This document shows, piece after piece, positions 11,632 through 22,276 of a stretch of 64,000 bases of DNA. The stretch is taken from positions 16,616,263 to 16,680,262 of the forward strand of contig NC_035169.2 in NCBI RefSeq assembly GCF_001659605.2, read 5' to 3'. Numbering within the stretch: position 1 is the first letter of the stretch; each line of letters opens with the position of its first letter. The notes beneath the pieces were generated by a model. The model saw nothing but the letters and a program-made list of their open reading frames with translations, did no database searches and was not told where the DNA came from. The position numbers were made by a program, and so were the translations under genes. This DNA is from Manihot esculenta. Lineage: Eukaryota; Streptophyta; Magnoliopsida; Malpighiales; Euphorbiaceae.

Positions 11632-12444
11632 TGATGCGGATCCAATAGGGAAAATTTCTAACAATGGTGTGGAGCAAACTTATGTCATTCAAATGGATCT
11701 AAAAGGAGTTCAAAATCATATTCATATGATCCATATATATATATTTGGGGCGTGCTTCAACTCATATGGAGCAGATTTGGTGCAACACTTGCAATCATAG
11801 GCTTAGGGAGCTTAATCAAACCTATGGGCTAAAACTACACAAAGGGAAGCCTAAAGTAAAGATCAAGAAAGGCTTTTTGTGAAGATTCAGCTTTGTTATG
11901 ATGGGTTTGCTATATTTTATTATTTAAACACTTGTTTTATTTTAGTTTTGTTTGAGCTTGTGTTCTGGCCATATTTTATCTTTTAAGTTTTAGAGTGTTG
12001 GGTCATGTTTTGGGCTTATGTTTTAATACTTGTGTGTTTGATGTGTTATTTTAGTGTGTGATCGGGCTTGGGTCTTGTGTGTGGTTCAGCCAGCCCTAAA
12101 AAGAGTGTCTTAGGATTTTATTTTTTCTCCTTACTATATAAGGATAAGAAACACTTGTAAGAGGCAGCTTTGAATCAAAATTTTCAGAATTCTTTTCATG
12201 CCTTTGGCGTGTATTGCGTTGAGCGAGAGTGAGGATTTGCTTTCATCAATTGCACCAAGAATCTTGGCTAACTTATCAAATATTTGTCGTGGCGTTTATC
12301 GGATTCTCATCTAAATTCTTTGATCATTGGTGTTTCAGCTTCTCTAAGTGTGGGGTGCCATAGGAGGTGGGTTTATCAAATCTTTGGGTTCCATATCTAC
12401 TCGTGTGTGTGGGTTTCAGGCTTGTGCCATAAGGTTCCACGTCA
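11632..12444 (+). repeat. Element F 3' LTR
   Basis: Begins TGATGCGGATCC and ends CACGTCA, followed by the TSD GAGCA. It aligns end to end with 8566-9373. Differences include a four-base AT repeat expansion near 11740 and many single-base changes. Confidence 0.85.
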
Positions 12445-12449
12445 GAGCA

Positions 12450-12888
12450 AGTATTATTCTTAATATTAAACTTGAATCCATTATTTAAAACTAATATAAA
12501 ACTAAAATAATTTTTCAGCAAAGTGCTAGAACAAAATAACAATTTATTCAATTGTAATACTAAGTCAGAAAGTAAAGGCAAATAATAAGTCTCTACAGCT
12601 AATGCAACAACTATTGCTTCACTTGCCACTCATAAGTTCATTTCTCCTTTCTTCAATCATAAATATACCTGAAGCAGAAGTTGATTTTCAGCAGTTACAA
12701 GCACATTCACCAATTCAGATAGGATAGCATCCAACTTGTTCATGTTAAAATTCATAATAAACTGAGCAAATCTAGATAAAATGATTGTAAGACCAAGTCA
12801 AAACTTAACTTATGGTCCATAAAAAAAATCTAATTGGGCCAATTTCTTTATGAACCCAATCATCTTTAGACTATGGGCATAGACTATC
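12450..12888 (-). pseudogene. copia Gag fragment
   Basis: The minus strand (about 12670-12800) reads DLVLQS, LSQFIMNFNMNKLDAILSEL and VTAENQLLLQ in overlapping frames, like the C-terminal part of the UBN2-type Gag of plant copia elements (the FxxNYNMNKMDxSLxEL motif). It is on the same strand and in the right order to be the upstream part of the copia element at 5310-8560, split off by element F. It ends abruptly at 12888 where the LTR of element C begins. Stops are frequent, so it is not functional. Confidence 0.6.
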
Positions 12889-14896
12889 TGTAACGACCCG
12901 GAAATCGGACCGCTACCGGCGCTAGGATCCAGATCGACTTAAGGTCGCCGGGACCCGTAGCAAGCCTACTATAAATCCTGCACATCTGATACAATCCCAT
13001 ACATGATCACACATTTTCATAAAAATTTTAAACTTTCACATACACCAAGCTTGACCTGTGCATGCAATAAACTGTAAACATAAAACCCCTTACTAGAGCC
13101 CTCATCAAATGCTCCAGTTGGGTCAACATCTCATACATCAAGCTTGGTTCAACATACCATAACATTAAAACATTTACATCAAGATCATGTACAACAGGGA
13201 TTAACCATAAACATTAGGGCCAAGCACAATACTAATTATCATTACATTACTTTACATTACATCATTTTACAATTCTTTACATTACATGTATTTTCATCAT
13301 ATCCACTACTATTCTAATACATAGACACCTCTTTTACTCTTGACGACTTTCCGGTCTATCCTGAACCTGCAAACCTGGGGGTTATGGGAAAGGGGTGAGA
13401 TTCTAAAGCCCAGTGAGCAGAACAGTAAAATAATTTATAAAGATATGCCATCATGAAATGCATCACAACACAAGTAAATCACCTTTAGGTGGTATTGTCA
13501 CCAATAGCCCTCTACATATCCAATAAATACCCGACCCTCAACGGAGCTCCTCAGGACTTCCTCTTAACGTAACATAACATGTCCAACTGTGCTAGGGGCG
13601 ATTAGGCCACACCTGGTCTTCTCTTACTCTATGCCAGGGGCGATTAGACCACACTTGGTCTTTCCATCTCATATCATATCATATCATATCGGGGGCTAAT
13701 GGATCATCCAATATCCATCCACAACAACAATAAATAATGCAATGCATCATATTCGTGAATTCTAATGCAAAACAACCTAATACATATCATGGCATTCGTG
13801 ATGCATGAGTCATGCTAAAAAGATTTCATTCCTTTAAATTAAACAAGTTGTGTTCTACTCACCTCTGCTGACATTTTATTGACTCTGAAGCAGCTAGCTC
13901 ACTGCTGACCTCCTCGGTCTCTCTCATGTTCGATCCTACACAGGCGGACTCAAATGAGGGACCAAACATACTCTAACATAACTCTAAACATCTCCCCAAA
14001 AACCCCCCTAAAACATAACAAAACATCCATAGAAAATATGCAAGGGAAGGCTGGACAGAGCACTTTCGGCGGCAGGTTCGGCGGCCGAAAGTCCCTCCAG
14101 AGCCGAAACTCAGGCACCTTCGGCTGCCGAAAGTTCCTTCCAGATCCGAAACTCATGCACTTTCGGCGGCAGGTTCGGCGGCCGAAACTCCCCTCCAGAG
14201 CCGAAAGTCCAACTTTTGGGGGTGAGTTTAGGCGGCCAAAACATGCCACCACAGGCAGGTTCGGCGGCCGAACATGGCTTCGGCAGCCGAACCTGAGTTC
14301 TTCCAAAATGGGAGAACTCAAGCCTCTCACACACACATTTGCCTCCTAAACTCTCCAAACTCATACACAACACTCCTAAGCATGCATAAACATGTATTGA
14401 AGCATTTAGGGGCTTAAAACTAGCCTAAATCCTAACAAACATCACATTAAGCATGCATTTACCCTAAAGGGTACATAAACCCTAACACCTTAGATCTACT
14501 CTAAACATGCATCATATACCCTTAAAACCCCTCAAAACTTACTTAAAACATAAGAGAGGGTGAGGATCTAGTCTTACCTCTTGAAGATCAAGAGGAGAGG
14601 CGACCCAAACTTGGAGATGTGGAGGAAATGGGCTCCGGGGTCTCCAAGTTTCCAAACTTTGATATTTGCTCAAAAATCTTCAAAACCAAGTTAAAACTCA
14701 TAAAAAACATGAATGATTTGAAGGAAAACATCAAAACTAACCATGGAAGGGCATGGACTCACCTTTGCCCGAAAATGGAGAAGAAAACTCGCCCATTTTC
14801 GGACATGGGGCCTTTTATAGGTGGCTGGCCAGACCACCTTCGGAGGCCAAAGGTGCTTCCACAACTCCACCACGTTCGGCGGCAGCAAAAGGGAGC
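12889..14896 (-). mobile_element. Element C 3' LTR, first part
   Basis: In plus-strand coordinates this LTR starts TGTAACGACCCGG and is homologous to the other chromovirus LTRs here, in reverse orientation. It holds the palindrome array (about 14065-14295), a reverse TATA box (CCTTTTATAGG near 14812) and the start of the second array. It is cut at 14896 by a solo LTR with TSD GGAGC and continues at 17193-17431. The left flank CTATC (12884-12888) should be the element's TSD, but no matching right flank survives. Confidence 0.85.
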
Positions 14897-17187
14897 TGTA
14901 ATACCCGGCTAGACTCCGGTATCGGATTTCTACCGTCCGATGGAATCTCGGATGTCGGAAACTTCTAGAAGGGTAAAATCATGTTTTTATGAAATGATTT
15001 AATGTATTTTATGATTTTAAGTAAAAAGGAAATTGAGTTTTGAATGAAAATAGCCTTGGAGGAAGATTCAGGTTCGGCCGCCGAACGTGCATGCGCTTCG
15101 GGAGTGCTTTAAGCCCCCGAAGGCATAAGTGAGGGAAGTCCAGGTTCGGCCGCCGAACCTTATGTTCGGCCGCCGAACACGGCATGCATGCAGAGGCACA
15201 TTAGGCCCCCGAAAGTGGCCTGGCCAGCCACCTATAAAGGGGTCCCTTGACCGAAATGGGCGAGCTTTTCTCCCCATTTTCGGCCAAGGTGAGCTCTCCG
15301 CCGTCCCTTGTTGATTTTGAGCTTCTTCCTTCAAGTTTTTATGATTTCTTATGGATTTTAACTTGGTTTTTGAAGATTTCGAGCTTAGATCGAAGTTGTG
15401 AAGCTTGGAGACCTTAGGAACCCACTTTCCCCAAATCTCCAAGTTAGGTCGCACTCTCTCTCGATCTTCAAGAGGTAAGAGTCGATCTTGAGCTCATTAT
15501 ATGTTTAAGCAAGTTTTAAGTTGTTTCTTGGGGTAGAAATGCATGTTAGATTATTTTGAGTTCTTGGGTTTATGTTGAGCCTTTTTGAGCAATGTATGAT
15601 GTTATGTATGTTTGATGTGTTGTAAGTTGGGGTTTAGGATAGTTTGAAGCCCCTAGGAGCTTGAGTGCTTGAGTTTGCATGTTGTAGAATAGGTAAATGC
15701 ATGATGGAATGGGTTGGGAGGCTTTTGTGCATGTTAGAGGCTGAGTTTCTGCCCTTGGGAAGAGCTCAGGTTCGGCAGCCGAAGGGACTTTCGGCCGCCG
15801 AACCTGCCTGTGGAGGCCAACTTTTGGCTGCTGAACCCTGCCCCCGAAAGTGGACTTTTGGCTCTGGAAGGGAGTTTCGGCCGCCGAAGGTGCCGCCGAA
15901 CATGCATGAGTTTCGTCTCTGGAGAGAACCTTCGGCCGCCGAAAGTGCTGCCGAAGGTGCATGACTTTCGGCTCTGGAGGGACTTTCGGCCGCCGAACCT
16001 GCCGCCGAAAGTTCCCTGTCCAGCCTTCCTTTGCATGATTTTTGTGATTGTTTTAAGGTGTTTTAGGGGGGGTTTTTGGGGAGTATCTTAGAGTCATATT
16101 TATGTATGTTTGGTCCCTCATTTGAGTCCACCTGTGTAGGTTCGGACCCAAGGAACCGAGGACCCCAGCAGTGAGTCAGCTGCTTCAGTGTCTGTCAGAG
16201 CTAGCCAGAGGTGAGTGGAATAACTCTCTATGTTTCAAAGCAAATAATGTAAGTTTTAGCATGATTCACGCATCATGAATGCCATGAGATATACTAGGGT
16301 GCTTGCATTAGAATCCACGAATATGTTGCACTGCATATTATGTTGTTGATGTGGATGAATGTTGAATGATCCATTAGCCCTCATATGTTATGATATGATG
16401 ATATGATATGGAAGTCCAGGCGTGCCTGCTCTACGCCCCTGGCACAATGTAAGAGAAAGTCCGGGTGTGGCCTGCACTACGCCCCCGGCATGATTGGATA
16501 TGTATGTTATGCTATGGAAGTCCAGGCGTGCCTGCTCTACGCCCCTAGCATGTTTAGACAGTATAGAGGGCTAACTGGTGACAAGTTCATCCTTGATGTG
16601 ATTTGTTTGTGCTGTGACGCATTCCATGTTATCATATGTTTTAATTACTATGTTTTATTATTCTGCTCACTGGGCTCTAGTAGCTCACCCCACTCCCTTA
16701 TTTCCCCAGGTTTGCAGGTACAGGTTAGACCAGGAGGTCAGCTAGAGTAAAGTTGTGGTCATGTAATAGCTAGTGGTGGACATGATAATTGTTGAAATGT
16801 AATGAATAGTATGGAATAATCATGTAATGTAATGATGTTATTGAGGATTAGAGTGGTGCTTGACCCTAGTATGTGGTTTATCCCTTTTAATACATAATCT
16901 TTCAAATGCAATGATATTTTATGAAAACCAAACTTAATGTATGAATGAATGTTTCCCATTGGAGCATAGTTGAGGACTTCAATGAGGGGAATGATGATTA
17001 TAAGTTGTGCATGCACAGGTTGAGTTTGGTAATTGAATGAGAAAAGTTCAAATTTTTATGTATGTGTTGATCATGTATGGGATTTAACAGGTTTACAGGT
17101 TTTATGTTGGGCTTGCTACGGGTCCCGGCGGCTTTAAGCCGATCCGGATCCTAGCGCCGGTAGAGGTCCGATTTTCGGGTCGTTACA
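14897..17187 (+). mobile_element. Solo LTR (A-type) inside element C LTR
   Basis: A 2291-bp LTR with ends TGTAATACCCGG and GGGTCGTTACA, flanked by the perfect 5-bp duplication GGAGC (14892-14896 and 17188-17192). There is no internal sequence, so it arose by LTR-LTR recombination after insertion. It contains both palindrome arrays (15072-15185 and 15770-16010), a TATA box at 15231, splice-like signals (GAG/GTAAGA near 15473; TGTAG/GTTCGG near 16140; AGAG/GTGAGT near 16210; CCCCAG/GTTTGCAG near 16710) and a run of imperfect GTCCAGGCGTGCCTGC repeats (16411-16550). Its orientation is opposite to the host LTR, so the two form a large inverted repeat. Confidence 0.9.
15231..15240 (+). promoter_or_regulatory. 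TATA box of the solo LTR
   Basis: CCTATAAAGG follows the conserved GGCCTGGCCAGCCA block. All complete LTRs of this family have TATA at the same place. Confidence 0.65.
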
Positions 17188-17192
17188 GGAGC

Positions 17193-17431
17193 CACTTTCG
17201 GCGGCCGAACATGAGGTTCGGCGGCCGAACCTGGCATTTCCCTTCAAACTTTTCTTTTCTTTCAAAACTCAATTTTCTTTCTTAATCATACCATAAAAAC
17301 ATGTAAAAAAATTTTAAAAAACCTTTATTTTACCCTTCTAGAAGATTTCGACATCCGAAAAATTCTGGATTCCAATGAAGATTCCGCCGGAAGGTAGAAA
17401 TTCCGGTGCCGGGGTCTAGCCGGGTATTACT
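17193..17431 (-). mobile_element. Element C 3' LTR, remainder
   Basis: Resumes after the solo LTR with GGCGGCCGAA motifs and ends GGGTATTAC plus T, where related LTRs end in A. That is a point mutation of the terminal base. The polypurine tract follows on the minus strand. The reconstructed LTR length is about 2247 bp. Confidence 0.85.
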
Positions 17432-19400
17432 TTCTTCCCCCCTTTAAGAACATTCGTCCCCAAATGTTCAACAAACAAGCATAGCATCAAAAGAAACACA
17501 TAAAACCTATAACACTCACTTTAGAAGAGATAGAGATATCGCTGGAGTATGAACTCCCGGGTCTCCCAGACACACTATTCCATTATGCGATGATTCCAAA
17601 GGACTTTTACCATCGGGATTTTCTTGTTCCTCAGCTTTCTGATCTGAGTGTCTATGATCCGTATTGGCTACTCACATAGGTGAGATCTCTTAGGATCTCT
17701 GCATCTGGCTCATTAAGAACCTTGCCTGGATCTGACACAAACTTCCATAACATGGAAACATGGAAAACCGGATGGATTCTCTCCATAGAAGCAGGTAAGT
17801 CTAACTTGTACGATACATTCCCAACCTTTTTGCGAGACCTCAAAGGGTCCGATGTATCGTGGAGCTAGCTTACCTTTCTTCCCAAAACGAACCACCCCTT
17901 TCATAGGAGATACCTTGAGCAACACCGTATCTCTCTCCTGGAACACTACAAGCTTCCTACGGATATCTGCTTAACACCCTGCCGGCTCACAGCCGTTCAC
18001 CGGCCTTCTCCATGCTGCAATATGGGATAACTGCCAAGTGATTTTTGGCTGAGGGCATCTGCCAAAACATTTGCCTCACCCGGATGATACTAAAACTTGT
18101 AACCATAGTTACTAAGCAGTTCTACCCATTTTCTCTGCCTCAGGTTCAACTCTTTCTGATTCAAGATGAACTGCGGTCTGTAAAGACCTCACATCGTACC
18201 CCATACAGGTAATGCCTCCACAACTTGAGCGCAAAGATTACAACTGCCTTTTCTAGATCATGCGTAGGGTAATTCAGCTCATGCTCCCTCAACTTCCTAG
18301 AAACATAAGCAATTACCCTCTCATACTGCATCAACACACTATCTAATCCCATACGGGACGCATCACAAAACACTGTGAAGTCTTCATTACTGGTGGGCAG
18401 AGCTAACACCGGTGCTGACGTCAACCTTCTATTTGGCTTTTCAGAGTTTTCTTCACACTATTTAGACCACACCAACTTCTGATTCCTTTTGGTCAACTCG
18501 GTCATAGGAGCAGCAACTCTGGAAAGGTTCTGGATGAACCTCCCGTAGTAACCTGCCAAACCCAAAAAGCTCTCAACCTACATTATTGTAGTGGGTCTGG
18601 GCTAGTTAGCTACAGTTTCAACTTTCTTGGGGTCTACCTCAAAACCCTTCTCTGACATATCATGACCCAATAAAGATATGCTCCTTAACCAGAACTCACA
18701 TTTGGAGAACTGGGCATCCAAGCCATGTTCTCTCAAGATCTGCAACACTGTCCTCAGATAATGGGCATGCTCTTCTGCGTTTCTGGAATATACCAAGATA
18801 TCATCAATGAAGATAATAACAAAATGATCCAGAAACTGACTCAAAAACTCTGTTTATGAGGTCCATGAATACTGCAGGGGCATTGGCTAGCCTGAACGGT
18901 ATCATTAGGAACTCATAGTGCCCATATCTGGTCCTGAATGCCGTCTTCGGCACATCTTCTTTATTGATTCTTAGCTGGTGGTACCCGGATTTCAGATCTA
19001 TCTTGGAGAAACAACCAGCTCCTGCTAGCTGGTCTAAAATAGATCGTTGATCCAAGGTAACAGATACTTGCTCTTGGTAGTGACTTTGTTCAACTGCCTA
19101 TAGTCGATACAAAGTCTTAAGGATCCATCCTTTATTCTCATAAACAACACTAGAGCACCCCAAGGTGAGATACTAGGTCGGATGAAACCCTTGTCTACCA
19201 ACTCTTGCAACTGCTCTTCCAACTTCTTTAACTCTGTAGGTGCCATCCTGTAAGGAGGGGTAGAGATGGGTCTGGTTCCCATCATCACTTCAATTTCAAA
19301 CTCTATCTCCCTTGCAGGTGGTAAACTTGGCCTCTCGTCTGGGAAAACATCTAAGAACACTCTGACTGCGGGCACTGAAGCTGGTTCCCCTGACCTGACC
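17432..19400 (-). pseudogene. Element C pol (chromodomain, IN C-terminus, RNase H, RT), integrase core deleted
   Basis: From low to high coordinate (C- to N-terminus) it carries: a reverse PPT (17432-17446); a degraded chromodomain (17540-17690); the IN C-terminal domain with [20 protein letters not shown] (17713-17965); a junction near 17970-18020; RNase H with [10 protein letters not shown] (18161-18424); RT with FIDDILVYS (about 18800) and [20 protein letters not shown]; and the PR-RT linker up to 19400. Compared with element E, about 1 kb is missing at the junction: the integrase zinc domain, the whole DDE core and the connection region. Stops and frameshifts occur throughout. The frame is interrupted at 19400 by element A and resumes at 39377-39529. 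Confidence 0.85.
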
Positions 19401-19410
19401 ACTATTGTAA

Positions 19411-19707
19411 CAGCCCGGACGTGATCCCCGGCACTGTTACCGTTCACGGCCCAGGGCTATCCCTCGCCTGGCCCTCTCGCCACCTCGGGCTTTCCACTGG
19501 CGTCGTGAACAGCTCTTAACATCCATTCACCCTCACGGGTTCCTGGCAGGATTTGTCCCCTTGGGTTCTTGCATCGAATGCATCCTTCCCCAAGTGGATT
19601 TGGCCCAAATTTCCCTTTGGAAATTAGGTCGCCTCCCCCACTACTCGAACCCTTGACCTCCCACTTTAAGGGAATAGTCTGGTGAGAGTGAGTACCAATT
19701 GTTCCAT
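19411..19707. other. 297-bp block X, possible small LTR or tRNA-derived SINE
   Basis: This GC-rich block is unlike the surrounding LTRs. Together with its flanks it reads TGTAACAGCCCGG...GTTCCATTAC, the TGTAA/TTACa ends of an LTR, which would make it a short solo LTR or TRIM-like unit of about 305 bp. Alternatively, on the minus strand it starts near GGAACAATTGGTACTCAC and has GGGTTCGAG about 45 bp further on, similar to tRNA A and B boxes, as in a SINE. I see no clean target duplication and no poly(A) tail, so neither reading is settled. It does not encode a protein. Confidence 0.45.
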
Positions 19708-20055
19708 TACCCGGCTAGACTCCGGTATCGGAATTCCTACCGTCCGGTGGAATCTCGGATGTCGGAGACCTCTAGAAGGGTAAAACCATGTTTTCATGAA
19801 ATGTTTTAATGTTTTGATGATTTTAAGTAAAGAGGAAATGAGTTTTTGAATAAAAACACCCTTGGAGGAAACTCAGGTTCGGCCGTCGAAACTCAAAGTT
19901 CGGCTGTCGAACATGCATGCATTTCGGGTGAGCCTTAGGCCCCCGAAGGCATAAGTGAGGGAAGCCCAGGTTCGGCCGCCGAATCTTAAGTTCGGCCGCC
20001 GAACATGGCATGCATGCGGAGGCACGTTCGGCTCCCGAATGTGGCCTGGCCAGCC

Positions 20056-20065
20056 ACTATAAAAG
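20056..20065 (+). promoter_or_regulatory. TATA box of element A 5' LTR
   Basis: ACTATAAAAG lies between the two palindrome arrays after GGCCTGGCCAGCC. It is identical in the 3' LTR at 37423-37432. Confidence 0.7.
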
Positions 20066-22018
20066 AGCCCCTTAGCCGAAATGGGCGAGCTTTCTCCCCA
20101 TTTTCGGCCAAGGTGAGCCCTTCCGCCGTTCCTCACCAACTTTGAGTTCTTTCCTTCAAATCTTTCACCATTTTCACTAGTTTTCACTTTATTTTGAAGA
20201 TTTTCGAGTTTAAAGCGAGTTTTGGAACTTTGAGGTTCAAGAACTCAAATCTCTCCCATCTTCGAGCTAGGGTCGTCTTCCTCTCGATCTACAAGAGGTA
20301 AGGGCCGATCTTGAGCTCACTACATGTTTTTAACAAGTTTTAAGTTGATTCTTGAAGTAGAAATGCATGTGTAGGGTTTTATGGGTTTTTGGGTTTATGT
20401 TGGTTTATGGACAATGTATGTTGGATTTGTGTTGTTTAATGTGTTGTAGTTGGGGTTTAAGGTAGTTTGAGACCCCTAGGAGCTTGTATGCATGTTTTGG
20501 TTGAGCTAAATGCATGATGGTATGAGTTGGAGGCATTTGTGCATGTTTGAACCAAGTTTCTGCCCTTTGGGAGAAACCAGGTTCGGCAGCCGAAAGGACT
20601 TTCGGCCGCCGAACCCTCTTGTGGAAGCAGCCTTCGGCTGCCGAAGCTTGCCCCCGAAAGGAGACTTTCGTCTCTGTCTGGGAGTTTCGGCCGCCGAAAG
20701 TGCCGCCGAACATGCATGAGTTTCGCCTCTGTCTGGGAGTTTCGGCCGCCGAAGGTGCCGCCGAACCTGCCTGACTTTCGGCTCTGGAGGGACTTTCGAC
20801 CGCCAAACCTGCCGCCGAAAGTGCCCTATCCAGCCTTCCTTTGCATGTTTTGCATGGAGGTTTTGAGGTGTTCTAGGGGGTTTTTGGGGGATGTTTTTAG
20901 AGTTATGTTCTAGTTGTTTGGTCCCTCATTTGAGTCCACCTGTGTAGGTTCGGACCCGAGGAACCGAGGACCCCAGCAATGAGTTAGCTACATCAGTCTT
21001 TGTCAGAGCTAGCCAAGAGGTGAGTAGAATAAACCTTTACGATTTAAAGCAAATAAAATATAAGGTTTTGAGCATGTTCATGCATCATGAATGCCATGTG
21101 ATGAATTAGGTTGTTTGCATTAGAAATCACGAATATGTTGCATTGCATTTATGATGTTGATGTGGATTGGTTATTGGATGACCCTTTAGTCCTCATATGG
21201 TATGATGATGTTACGGCATGATATGGTATGGAAGTCCAGGTTGTACCCATTATACGTCCCTGGCACTATGTAAGAGAAAGTCCAGGTTGTACCCATTCTA
21301 CGTCCCTGGCACATTGGAATGTTATGATATGTTATGTTAAGAGAAAGACCGGTTGTACCCATTCTACGTCCCGGCACTTTGGAATGTAGAGGACTATTGG
21401 TGACAATACCATCCGAGATGTGATTTGTTGTGATGTGTTGCATTACATGATGGCATGAGATTTTTAAATGTTGTTTTCTATTATTCTGCTCACTGGGCTC
21501 TAGTAGCTCACCCCTTTTCCCTAATCCCCCAGGATTGCAGGTACGGGCTAGACAGAGAAGTCAAGAAGAGTAAAGTCTTATGTTTGTAATAGATAGATAG
21601 TGGACATGATAAATTGTAAGATGATGTATAACTGAATAGTTATGTTATGTGTAATGATATTGAGGTTTAGAATTGTGCTTGACCATAGTTCATTGTAATC
21701 CCTTGTTGATGCATGATCTTAGATATTTGATGATATAGATGTGAGCCAACTCAACCCATGTATATCGCCCATTGGGGCATTGATGAGATCCCACAGAGGG
21801 GTCAAGTTTATGATTATGTTTTAGTGCATGCACAGGTTGAGTTTGGTGTATGAGGAATGAATGAAAGAAAAGTTTTAATTTTTATGTATGATTGTTGATC
21901 ATGTATGGGATTAAACAGGTTTACAGGTTACATGTCAGGCTTACTACGGGTCCCGGCGGCCTTAAGCCGATCTGGATCCTAGCGCCGGTAGCGGTCCGAT
22001 TTTCGGGTCGTTACAGAA

Positions 22019-22031
22019 TGGTATCAGAGCC
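22019..22031 (+). other. Element A primer-binding site
   Basis: TGGTATCAGAGCC lies three bases after the LTR. It is complementary to the initiator-Met tRNA 3' end. Confidence 0.9.
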
Positions 22032-22276
22032 CTAGGTTCATATGGTCGGACCTAGAGTGTCGGGCTCATAGATGTTATAGAAGGTCAAGCACAATAGGAA
22101 GATCATGTCCACTAGGATAGGATGTGGAGTCCTGTCTTGTTTGATAATGTGAAAAGCCATGATTATATGCATGTGCATTAATGATATGTGATGTATGTGA
22201 TGAGGGTTCATGTGTGCCCACATGAACCATATGATGCTAATGTTTGCTTGTTATGTGCTGCCTTTCAGAAAACAGG

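Larger units (their letters stand above)
8561..12449 (+). mobile_element. Element F: complete non-autonomous gypsy element
   Basis: A structurally complete LTR element inserted in the copia fragment. It has TSD GAGCA on both sides (8561-8565 and 12445-12449), two LTRs of 808 and 813 bp, an iMet-type primer site directly after the first LTR and a polypurine tract directly before the second. The 2.26-kb interior holds a non-coding leader (9389-10313) and one decayed frame with a protease-like domain. RT, RNase H and integrase are missing, so it must have been mobilised by a relative's enzymes. Both LTRs contain CTATATAAGG promoters. LTR divergence looks like a few percent by eye, so this insertion is older than B or E. 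Confidence 0.85.
19406..22015 (+). repeat. Element A 5' LTR (with a foreign insert)
   Basis: The first five bases TGTAA (19406-19410) are separated from the rest (TACCCGGCTAG..., from 19708) by a 297-bp foreign block. Without it the LTR is about 2313 bp. It contains palindrome arrays at 19880-20010 and 20580-20820, TATA at 20056, a leader with splice-like GTAAGG near 20297, and three imperfect tandem repeats built on GTCCAGGTTGTACCCATT (about 21233-21378). It ends GGGTCGTTACA, followed after three bases by the primer site. Confidence 0.9.

Noticed and set aside
19411..19707. Block X as a Cassandra-type TRIM carrying 5S rRNA
   Set aside because: The internal 5S promoter sequence is not present. 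Only weak A/B-box-like matches are seen.
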